A stretch of 50,598 bases of DNA from Opitutaceae bacterium (GTDB lineage: Bacteria > Verrucomicrobiota > Verrucomicrobiia > Opitutales > Opitutaceae), in the NCBI GenBank assembly GCA_028281165.1, contig JANQKI010000191.1, positions 1-50,598 on the forward strand, given 5' to 3'. Every line of letters begins with the position of its first letter. Positions within the stretch are counted from its first letter, which is position 1. Under the pieces are notes generated by a model. That model was not told the DNA's origin. It saw only the letters and a list, made by a program, of their open reading frames with translations, and did not search any database. Shown in pieces: positions 8,178-16,700 of the stretch. The translations under genes were made by a program, and so were the position numbers.

Positions 8178-10205
8178 ATGACGATTCGCTCGATCATCAT
8201 TGGCCTAATGGGAGCTGCTTTTATCTGCAGCGTCGTCTACTTCAACGACTATATTCTGATGCAGACCTATCTTATCGGCAATCACATGCCGATCATCGTC
8301 TATGGCCCGCTGATTCTCTTTGCGTTAGTCTTTACTCCCTTGATCATAAAGATCACCCGCGGCGGCTACCTGACCGGAAAGGAGCTGACTACGATCTTTT
8401 TTCTGATGATCGTAGTCTGCTGTATTCCATCATCTGGATTTCTGCGCAGCTTCACCATAGCTCTGATGTTTCCCCATCAGTACGAAAAAACGGAGCCGGG
8501 GTGGATAGAAAATCGAGCCATTGAGCTTACTCCTAAGAAAATGCTGGCTGATCCGGCTGGCTTAGCCGATTTCCAGAAAGGCCTGCCGAAAGAAAATGGC
8601 CATATATCGCTTTTCGATATTCCCTACGGTATCTGGAGCGACTCCTTCTCTTTCTGGATTCCATTAGTATTCAGTGTTTGGATAGCATGTATGGGATTGG
8701 CGATGATGTTTCATACTCAATGGGCTAGTCATGAGCATTTGCCGTATCCGCTTGCCCGATTCACGCATGAAATACTCCCTCTCAAAGGCGGTAAGCGGAA
8801 TCCTTTGCTCAAGAATCATCTTTTCCTGATAGGCCTGGCGGGAGTCCTGCTCCTCTATTCGCTGATGTTCGTGAGGGTTCATTTTCCCGACATGATCGAG
8901 GTTAAGACTGAAATCGATTTGACTCCTTTGACGGAAAACTGGGCTCCCAAATACAAGCAGGCTATTGTCGAGGTAGACAAGGTCTTTAAATTCAAGATCT
9001 TTTTCGTGGCTGTCGGACTGGCCTTCTTCCTTTCGCGCGAAGTTTCCTTCTCCGTGGGAATATCGCGCATGCTATATTCTTTGATCTCCGTGATCTGCGT
9101 CATGTACGGTGTCGATTTCAAGTCCGGTGGCGACTTCGCTCCGATCAAGTTTGTGCCTGCCGGCGCGTATACGGCTATGTTTCTGACCATATTGTACACG
9201 GGTCGACATTTCTATCAAGACGCGTTACGGAGCGCTCTCAGCTTTAAGCCGCCCAAGGAAGTCCCTATGCATGCCGTATGGGGAATTCGGATATTTCTCG
9301 TGGCTAGCTTCGTTTCCTTCATGTATCTCGTATCGGTCGGCTTAGATTGGCAGCTGACCATCGTCTATCTCTTCTTTCTGCATGTAATCTATACAGTTCT
9401 GAGCAGGATACTGGCCGAGACAGGCATTATCATCATCGGGGCAAGCTGGAAACCAATGATGATGATAATGGGCATTTTCGGAGCCCAGTCCTTGGGCCCT
9501 CAAGTCGTCATCATACTGGCATTGCTGGGTTTTTTCCTTCCAGCGGGAGGGGGGCGCGAAGCCCTCATGCCGTATTTAATAAATGGATTCAAGATGCTCG
9601 ATCAAAGAGAGCTGAAAGTTTCCAGTCTATCTAAATACGTTCCTGTCGCGCTGTTTATGGGACTGGTCATCGCTCTGGCTTGGTGTTTGTGGTTTCAGTA
9701 CGATGGGGGTCAAGCGAACATGAACTACAACTCTAGGACGAAGGCCGCTCCATCGGCTCATCGTAGCATGATTGAGGTTTCGGAGAATCTAATCGCCCAG
9801 GGTTCTCTGGAGCAGTCGCTGTCGATTTCCGGCTGGGAACGGTTTTCGAATATTTCCCTAAACGGACCTGCGATGACGGCGTTCGCGATCGCTTTTCTCG
9901 CAACGCTTGCTCTGACGTTTGCTCGGTTGCGCCTCACTAAATGGCCTTTGCATCCTGTAGCTTTGGCTGTGGGGGCTGCCTGGGGCACCGGTTATGTCGC
10001 TCAGTCCATGTTGATTGGCTGGCTGATTAAGACCATCGTAGTGAAGTATGGCGGCGAGAAAGCAGTCAATAAAGTTAAACCTTTTATGATCGGCATTATC
10101 TGTGGGGAATTGCTCAGCGCGTTTCTCGGCAGCTTGCTCCAAACTATTTACTACTTCTGGACTGGCGAGATACCCGGCAGGTTCACCATCTATAAGTCGG
10201 ATTGA
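8178..10205 (+). CDS. OPT-like integral membrane permease (DUF6785/DUF6784 type)
   Basis: 675 residues, about 14 hydrophobic spans. The C-terminal part (KWPLHPVALAVGAAWGTG, then a long amphipathic run with KYGG and GELLSAFLGS) matches the DUF6784 pattern I know from Planctomycetota and Verrucomicrobiota. The N-terminal part is the DUF6785 portion with ALMFPHQY near residue 93. These proteins belong to the oligopeptide-transporter-like superfamily. The substrate is unknown; a peptide or small conjugate would fit the operon. It is the first gene of the operon, with a 10-bp gap to the next gene. A second, divergent relative lies at 18654. The family is fairly sure, the function inferred. Confidence 0.8.
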   Translation: MTIRSIIIGLMGAAFICSVVYFNDYILMQTYLIGNHMPIIVYGPLILFALVFTPLIIKITRGGYLTGKELTTIFFLMIVVCCIPSSGFLRSFTIALMFPHQYEKTEPGWIENRAIELTPKKMLADPAGLADFQKGLPKENGHISLFDIPYGIWSDSFSFWIPLVFSVWIACMGLAMMFHTQWASHEHLPYPLARFTHEILPLKGGKRNPLLKNHLFLIGLAGVLLLYSLMFVRVHFPDMIEVKTEIDLTPLTENWAPKYKQAIVEVDKVFKFKIFFVAVGLAFFLSREVSFSVGISRMLYSLISVICVMYGVDFKSGGDFAPIKFVPAGAYTAMFLTILYTGRHFYQDALRSALSFKPPKEVPMHAVWGIRIFLVASFVSFMYLVSVGLDWQLTIVYLFFLHVIYTVLSRILAETGIIIIGASWKPMMMIMGIFGAQSLGPQVVIILALLGFFLPAGGGREALMPYLINGFKMLDQRELKVSSLSKYVPVALFMGLVIALAWCLWFQYDGGQANMNYNSRTKAAPSAHRSMIEVSENLIAQGSLEQSLSISGWERFSNISLNGPAMTAFAIAFLATLALTFARLRLTKWPLHPVALAVGAAWGTGYVAQSMLIGWLIKTIVVKYGGEKAVNKVKPFMIGIICGELLSAFLGSLLQTIYYFWTGEIPGRFTIYKSD

Positions 10206-10215
10206 TATTTGCGTA

Positions 10216-11094
10216 ATGACTTCCTGGATATGGCATAACATAAGTTTAGAGCTTCCCGATGATTGGGAGATGCTCCAGTTTGCCAACAATCCGGAACGAG
10301 GGCGAATCGCCTTCGCCGATCGTTATGATTTCCGGATGGAGCTTAGCTGGCGAAAAACCAACGCCAGACCTGATCTGGATGGTATGGTGAAAGACTATCA
10401 TTCACATTTACTGCATGAGTTGGAGCATGAAGATGTGGATACATTAAAAAACACCTCCTGGACTGGGCTCCAATCATCCCGCGATGGGAAGGTCGCTACG
10501 CGATTCATGCAGCATTTTGACGATGCTGGTTTTTTGGTTGAGATTGTTTTTCGTTGGGCTGATCAACGCGATGAGAGACTTGAAGATGACGTCCTTAATT
10601 CCTTGTATGTAGAGAACTCTGCCGTATCCAAGAAACGGAACTGGAAGTGTTTCGGTCTTGATATGGAGCTGCAAAGCGAATTCGAATTGTCTGAAATAAA
10701 CGCCTTGCCTGCATCCGTGGTTATGGACTTTGGAGTGGGAAAAAAGGACAAGGCCACAGTGCGAGCGGAAAGACGAGGCTTGACGGATTTCTGGCTCAAA
10801 TGCTCCATTTCGGATTGGCTGATTCAACAGTTGCCGTCTCCTCCAAAGAAGATCGAAACCTCGCGTGTAAATCGATGGGGACATGAGATCATTCGGATCA
10901 AGGGATTTATGCCATTCGGATCAGGCTGGGGCAAAATCTTTCGTCGCCAAGAATTCGAGTCCATTGGTTGGATCTGCCCGCATGATCGGCGTTTCTATTC
11001 TTTAAGACGTCTCAATCGACCCTCGAAAGCTAGTTACTTTGGCAGCGAGGGTTTCAAACTTTCGTGCTGTCCTAATTGTTCCGCTACGCTATGA
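10216..11094 (+). CDS. Unknown operon protein with a C-terminal Cys-rich cluster
   Basis: 292 residues. I chose the ATG at 10216 because an open frame reaching back to 10102 would lie inside the upstream permease gene. No family recognised. It has no signal peptide or membrane span, so it is probably cytoplasmic. The N-terminus reads as a mixed alpha/beta domain (ISLELPDDWEMLQF, then RIAFADRYDFRMELSW). The last 45 residues hold ICPHDRRF and SCCPNCSATL, which together could bind one zinc ion. Its stop codon overlaps the start of the PqqD-like gene (ATGA), so translation is probably coupled. It may be a cytoplasmic adaptor for the transporters around it; that is inference only. Confidence 0.75.
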   Translation: MTSWIWHNISLELPDDWEMLQFANNPERGRIAFADRYDFRMELSWRKTNARPDLDGMVKDYHSHLLHELEHEDVDTLKNTSWTGLQSSRDGKVATRFMQHFDDAGFLVEIVFRWADQRDERLEDDVLNSLYVENSAVSKKRNWKCFGLDMELQSEFELSEINALPASVVMDFGVGKKDKATVRAERRGLTDFWLKCSISDWLIQQLPSPPKKIETSRVNRWGHEIIRIKGFMPFGSGWGKIFRRQEFESIGWICPHDRRFYSLRRLNRPSKASYFGSEGFKLSCCPNCSATL

Positions 11095-11513
11095 AACGAA
11101 AGAAGCAAGCTCAGCAAGCTCTGTCTGTGGATGTAGCCACAATCTGGAGGCGTATGATGGAGAGTCGCGTTTTGCTCAACGAGAGAATTCACGCCGATCG
11201 GAATATTGCCTCGAAGGTTCGCGTTAGCGTGCCTCTTAGAAGGCCAGGTTTTCTGGTGCCTCCGATTTCCTGGTTCATTAAACCGCGCGAACGAAAGACT
11301 TTGCAGCTTGATCCGTTGGGCTCGGAAGTCTTTTCGTTAATCGGCGCATGTCGTACTGTTGGCGAGATTGTCGATCGTTTCGCGGAAAAGCACCGACTCA
11401 CTTTCCATGAATCTCGCGTATCCGTTACGCAATACATTAGTCATCTCGTAGACAATGGTATTGCCGTGGTCGCTATGCCAAAGGAGACATCCAAGGAAGA
11501 TGCCGCGACTTGA
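11091..11513 (+). CDS. PqqD-like small protein
   Basis: 140 residues from the ATG that overlaps the previous stop (ATGA at 11091-11094). After a basic N-terminal stretch, residues about 60-125 read as a PqqD-like winged-helix fold: LQLDPLGSEVFSLI, then TVGEIVDRFAEKH, then helix VTQYISHLVDNGI. In RiPP pathways PqqD-type domains bind a precursor peptide and present it to a maturase. No radical SAM enzyme or precursor peptide gene is visible beside it. It overlaps the next gene by 14 nt. In this operon it may bind a peptide or a partner protein; this is inference. The fold is assigned from the pattern of hydrophobic residues and is moderate. Confidence 0.7.
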   Translation: MKRKKQAQQALSVDVATIWRRMMESRVLLNERIHADRNIASKVRVSVPLRRPGFLVPPISWFIKPRERKTLQLDPLGSEVFSLIGACRTVGEIVDRFAEKHRLTFHESRVSVTQYISHLVDNGIAVVAMPKETSKEDAAT

Positions 11514-12966
11514 AGTAAAATCTCAGCCTACGATGTCGCTCGCCAAGCTCTTCGATCTGACTTGGACGGCTATTCGCTATCGTCTTTTTCGGGCTTTGAT
11601 GACTGTCCTGGTGATAACGGTGGCGATCGCTTTTGCGGTGAATCTTCTTCTTGGAGCCGTCAATGCTCGTATTGTAAGACAGAATACGGAAGAAGAACTA
11701 GAGCAGCATAAATCGGTATCGCGTTGGGCTTCCCGTATTTCCCAGTCCTTGAATAAGGATCTCGCTCTTGCTGAGTTCGTCTCAGCCGCTCGCAGCGAAG
11801 AACTGATAGGTTTTGCTGGCATTTCGAAAGAACAGTTCACTAGCCTGAGCGAAGTTGCTGGCCAGGGTTTGGCGTTCATAGAATTCCTCGAAACCCTGCA
11901 GTACAAGGAGCGCCGCGAATTAGTAGGCGCAGTCGTAAATGTTTCCTTTCTCGACGAACTAGTAGATGGAGATAGACGTAGTGGGTTCTTGGAGATGCTG
12001 TCCCAGTTTCCAGCCGTCAGGTTGAAAATGTCTTTGGAGGAGTTTGAGGCGATGCTAGAGAACTGGGTGGAAGTCAGCCACACGCTTGACGTCTTCGTAG
12101 CCAACCGAAACGAAGCTCTGCGATCGCTGCTGCCTTTGTTCGGGAGCAAATCCCCCATCCAAGTTTTGGCTGAAGGTAGAGACGAGCTACTAAACCGGCT
12201 CAATGAAATAGGCTTTCAAATCGAGCCAGAGGAATACCGTCAAGTGGTTGCGCTGGCCAAGACTGAAGCGCTGGCCATCCATCTTGAAAACTCATTCACT
12301 CAACTCGATCTGAAAAAAGCGCTGGCCCGACGTCTTAATACCATGCCTTACCAAATCGAAGCCAGTCGTGTTTGGCGTTCTTTGCAGAAGCAAAGAAACG
12401 CGGAATGGTACTTGCAGAACTATCAGGAACTGGCGGACAACAAAGTCGAATGGAGTGCTACGGACGCCGTTTTTATTGCTCGACAACGCCTGCGTGAGGC
12501 CAAACTACAGGATGCCTACAATGCTACGATCGATGCCAAGGATACACGTGGCCTATTCGGTTTGAGCGTTAAGATGAGTGTACTGCTTATCGTTTCTCTG
12601 GCGGTTTGCGGGGTGGGTATTACGAACGCCTTGCTGATGTCTGTGACGGAGCGCTACCGGGAAATAGCCACCCTAAAATGCCTTGGAGCTTTGGATGTAT
12701 CCATTTTGCTGATCTTCGTAATCGAAGCCTCTCTGCAAGGAGTAGTGGGCGGTTTGGCGGGGTCCTTGATTGGCGGACTGACCAGTTTCCTAGGCGCTTT
12801 GCTTAGTTTCGGTTCTATTTTCCTGCAAGAAGCTCCGATTTTCGAAATGTTCAAAGTATTCCTGTTGGCTCTCATTGGCGGAGCCCTTTTAGCAGGAGCG
12901 GCGGCTGTCTACCCTTCCTGGAAGGCTGCAAGGCTAGCTCCATTGGAGGCGATGAGAATCGAATGA
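11500..12966 (+). CDS. FtsX/MacB-type ABC transporter permease
   Basis: About 488 residues from the ATG at 11500, or 477 from an ATG at 11533 (the residue MSLAKLF start). An N-terminal membrane span (about 30-52) is followed by a long, mostly helical, charged extracytoplasmic region of about 300 residues. Three C-terminal spans then carry typical FtsX/MacB features: VTERYREIATLKCLGA after the first, and VYPSWKAARLAPLEAMRI at the end. Such permeases pair with a LolD/MacB-like ATPase and act as mechanotransmission devices rather than channels. The ATPase follows with a 4-nt ATGA overlap. The extracytoplasmic domain is helical rather than the usual MacB-PCD fold, which suggests an unusual partner. 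Confidence 0.87.
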   Translation: MPRLEVKSQPTMSLAKLFDLTWTAIRYRLFRALMTVLVITVAIAFAVNLLLGAVNARIVRQNTEEELEQHKSVSRWASRISQSLNKDLALAEFVSAARSEELIGFAGISKEQFTSLSEVAGQGLAFIEFLETLQYKERRELVGAVVNVSFLDELVDGDRRSGFLEMLSQFPAVRLKMSLEEFEAMLENWVEVSHTLDVFVANRNEALRSLLPLFGSKSPIQVLAEGRDELLNRLNEIGFQIEPEEYRQVVALAKTEALAIHLENSFTQLDLKKALARRLNTMPYQIEASRVWRSLQKQRNAEWYLQNYQELADNKVEWSATDAVFIARQRLREAKLQDAYNATIDAKDTRGLFGLSVKMSVLLIVSLAVCGVGITNALLMSVTERYREIATLKCLGALDVSILLIFVIEASLQGVVGGLAGSLIGGLTSFLGALLSFGSIFLQEAPIFEMFKVFLLALIGGALLAGAAAVYPSWKAARLAPLEAMRIE

Positions 12967-13730
12967 ATGAGACAGTCCAAGCTGTGCCAGACGCTATGGA
13001 GCGGGTGATCATCCGAACGGTCAAGCTTCGCAAGGTCTACAGTCAAAAGAAAGTGGAGACCGTGGCTCTGGCGGGCGTTGATTCCGAGATCTATCAGGGA
13101 GAATTCCTGTCGATCATGGGGCCTTCCGGTTCCGGGAAAAGCACCTTCTTCAATATGATTGGCGGCTTGGATAGCCCTACTTCGGGACGGGTCATGATTG
13201 ACGAAGTAGACGTGGCTCAGCTTACCGCCATCGAGCTCGCTTTTCTAAGATGTCGAAAAATCGGATACATTTTTCAGCAGTATAATCTTATTCAATACAT
13301 GACGGCTTTAGAGAACGTGACGACTCCAATGACCTTTGCTGGCCTTAGCCCGGACGATGCTCGAAATCGAGGGATGGAGCTACTTGATCTGGTCGGACTC
13401 AAAGACCGATGGGCACATCGTCCTATCGAAATGTCAGGCGGGCAACAGCAACGAGTGGCGATAGCCAGGTCCATGGCCAATCTTCCTACTATACTTTTAT
13501 GTGATGAGCCGACGGCGAATCTCGATTTCAATACGGGACAAGAGATACTGGAGATTCTTAAGAATCTTAACGGGCAGCGAGGGGTGACCATTATTTGCGC
13601 GACGCACGATCACCGCATGCTTGATATATGCGACCGGCTTATTTGGATACGTGATGGCTTGATTGATCGAGTAGCGCGTCGAGACGAAGTAGACATTCAA
13701 CTCGGATCCGTGGGAGGGGAGGCATCATGA
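12963..13730 (+). CDS. ABC transporter ATPase, LolD/MacB type (first copy)
   Basis: 255 residues with every ATPase motif: Walker A GPSGSGKST (53-61), Q-loop IFQQYN, signature MSGGQQQRVA, Walker B ILLCDEPTANLD and H-loop ATHDH. The short, membrane-span-free form is that of ATPases that power FtsX-like permeases. It overlaps the genes on both sides by 4 nt (ATGA), placing it between two FtsX-type proteins that it could energise. It is clearly related to the second ATPase at 20672 but differs over much of its length, so this is not a recent duplication. Confidence 0.95.
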   Translation: MNETVQAVPDAMERVIIRTVKLRKVYSQKKVETVALAGVDSEIYQGEFLSIMGPSGSGKSTFFNMIGGLDSPTSGRVMIDEVDVAQLTAIELAFLRCRKIGYIFQQYNLIQYMTALENVTTPMTFAGLSPDDARNRGMELLDLVGLKDRWAHRPIEMSGGQQQRVAIARSMANLPTILLCDEPTANLDFNTGQEILEILKNLNGQRGVTIICATHDHRMLDICDRLIWIRDGLIDRVARRDEVDIQLGSVGGEAS

Positions 13731-16700
13731 AGCGGTTTTTCCGCATGATAGCTGCAGGCAGTTTGGCGCGGTGGCTGTTTTTTGTATCCTTTTTTTCATT
13801 CTTGCCTATCCTTTATTCTTTCGACCAATCCGAATTCGAAGCAGACACTCGCTACCTTTCCAGCTTCTCCCATCGGCTTAGCGGAACGGATTCTTTTCAT
13901 CAGGCAGCCGATTACGTTTTGGACCGTTTGAAAGAGGAGCGGGTCGAGACTGTATTCGAACAGCCTTTCCTGTCGGCTCAAACCGATACTCTCCAATGCG
14001 AGGTTGAATTGATTGATGCGGATGGCAAAAGCTTTCGCAAGCTGCCTTTATTGACGCTTAGGCCTAACGGAGTTGTGCCGCCGTCCACATACAAGGAAGG
14101 AATAATTGGAAAGGTAGTCTATGCTGGCAAAGGCGGCTTGGGAGGCTTTAAAGACTCGCCGCTTGGGAATGTTGTATTGCTCGACTACAACAGCGATGGA
14201 GGATGGATTCGGGCGTTTAGACTAGGCGCCAAAGCGGTTATTTTCCTGCGCGACGAGAATCCGGATTCTCATCACTCCAAGCATTTTCTGGCTCCAGTGA
14301 ATATCCCAAGGTATTACTATGATGGCGACCGTTTGGACTTTCGAAATGCAACCAAAGTTCGAATACGAACAGCTGAAGTTTGGAAACGCGAGCGTGGACG
14401 GAACATCGTAGCCTATTTCCCTGGCAAGCAACCTCGGCTTAGATTGGCTTCCGAAGAAACGCTGATTGTCGCGACGGCGCTCGACTCGTTTGGGGCGGTG
14501 CCTCGGAAAACGCCCGGGGCTCGAGGAGCGGCCTCGGTCGCTGGAATGATCCAGTGGGCGAGCGAGCTGCAGCAAGAGCGACCTAACCGCAATATCCTTC
14601 TCGTTTTCTGGGACAATGACGCTCGGGGGCATCTTGGAGCGCAGGCCTTCTTCTCGGCTCTTGCAACTCAACGAGAAAAGGCCGACTTGGAGAGAAGGCA
14701 GAGGTCCTTCGAGAACGAAACGGAATTTGCAGCTAAGCTTGAACTGGCTCTGCAACAGGCAGATCCTTTTGAATCCGAGGAATCGATACGCCGCGAACTG
14801 AGACTGCGCTTGCGTCGCATAGCTGACCGAGAGGTGGCCAAGTATCGAAGGGAGCGCGGGGTAGCGACATTAGGATCGGAGAAATTGCCAAAGGATAGCG
14901 TAGAACGAATCGACCTAGAGCAGCGTATCGAAATTGCGGATAAAAAAAGAATTCAGTGGAGCGAGTTGAAAAGGGCTCTAGCGAATTTCAATATATCGAC
15001 TCAAGTGCGAGCCGAGTTTAATGAGGCTTTGCAGCAGCTGAAGGATTCTAATCAAAGACGTATTGAAGAATTGGAGATCGAGGGCGATGGAATTGAAGGA
15101 TCGTTTCGCGTTCGGGAAATCCTAGCGGACAAGGAAATAACCCTCTGTATAGATATTAAAGCTTCGGATAGGCATCCAGATTGGGGAGCTCTTACGGGTG
15201 GCTTTAGTAGCAGTGTCAATGCCTACTGGGATCAGCCTGGCTTGTATGGCGGCGTCTATTATTCTCTGCAGGCAGCAGTAGAGGAACTCTCTGATTCCGA
15301 TCGGCCAATCGATCATTTTCAGTCTATTTCTGCTGATCAAACATTGCCTGACCCTCGCATCTTTTCCGCTAGATTTGGATATGCTTACGGAGGGGAAGTC
15401 GCAGGAACGATGGGTATCCAAAGCATACTTTTCGCTCCTGCCCAAGACGACTTTTCGTGGCTGGGAACTCCCGGCGACACTTTCGATTCTCTGAACCTCG
15501 ATACTATTTCCGAGCAATTGCAGGACATGTTTCGCATGACGCGAGCGATGGGCGACAGCGAAGTCTTGTCCTTCCGATCCAGCGTGCTATCTGATGCTCA
15601 ATATATGCTACCGACCTTCAGTTCGGCCTATCGGCGATCAGGTCCGGTAGCGCTATCGAAACAAATAGGTAGCTTGACAGCGGATACGCCTACACCGGGA
15701 GCGATGATAATGATTATGCATTCCTGGCCGATGAATCCCGTCAAGGAAAGATTCGAGCACGACGAAACAAAGACCCCTGCTTTCGATAATTTCTTTTTCA
15801 GACGAGCCAGTGAAGAGGGGTCTTACGACTATGGTCCCATGGATAGCAGAAAAAAGGAAGGCCATGCCTTCGCTTTCGCCTTTGATGAACGAGGCAATGT
15901 GAACTTTTCCTCCAACGAAAAGGATATGAAAAAAGTCAATGAGCGCTTGAATCTTTTTCCAGCCAAGTCGGCTTTCTTCTTGCCTTTGCCCCGTCTCGAT
16001 TCAACGCCTACGATCGCCTTCGATGCCCTCTCCGATAGCCGCCTCAACAATGGCAAATCTCTTTTCAAAGACTTGGATGGCGTATTCATGGTGCATTACG
16101 AAGACATGGTGGATCGCGTGAAGGCTTTCAGCAAGCAATCCATGTCCAGTCTTAATCTGCAAGAGATCGAAATGGAAACCGATCCTGAAACGGGAGAAAT
16201 TACCTATGATCGAAATATGTCTTTAGGTTTTGGTTACGATACGACTTACGGAATGCCGCCCATCATGTCTGCCGACAAGGCGGCAAGCGATCTTATCCAT
16301 CTTAACGACTTTAGGCTGAAGCAAATGCGATCGAAATCGATTTTCAACTCCGCGATTGACGAATTGCATGGTCAGGCAGTCGATTTGCTTAATGTTTCGC
16401 AGAACACGGATTCCATCAAAGAGAAGGAAAGCAAAGCGGCCTTGGCGTTTCATATTTCCCGCTCCGTCTATCACGATACCAAGAATTCGATCAAGGACCT
16501 CGTCGTTGCCGTAATACTTCTGCTGTTACTGGCTATGCCCTTTGCTTTTGCCATGGAGCGTCTGATTTTTGGGGCGGCGATTATCTACAAGCAAGTCTGG
16601 GGATTTCTAGCCTTTTTCGTATTGGCATTTTCGATACTGTACTGGACGCATCCAGCCTTTGCTATTTCGGCAACGCCGATGGTCATCTTCCTTGGTTTCA

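Noticed and set aside
10102-10215. Upstream extension of the unknown operon gene
   Set aside because: It would overlap the coding end of the permease by more than 100 nt; the ATG at 10216 is the sensible start.
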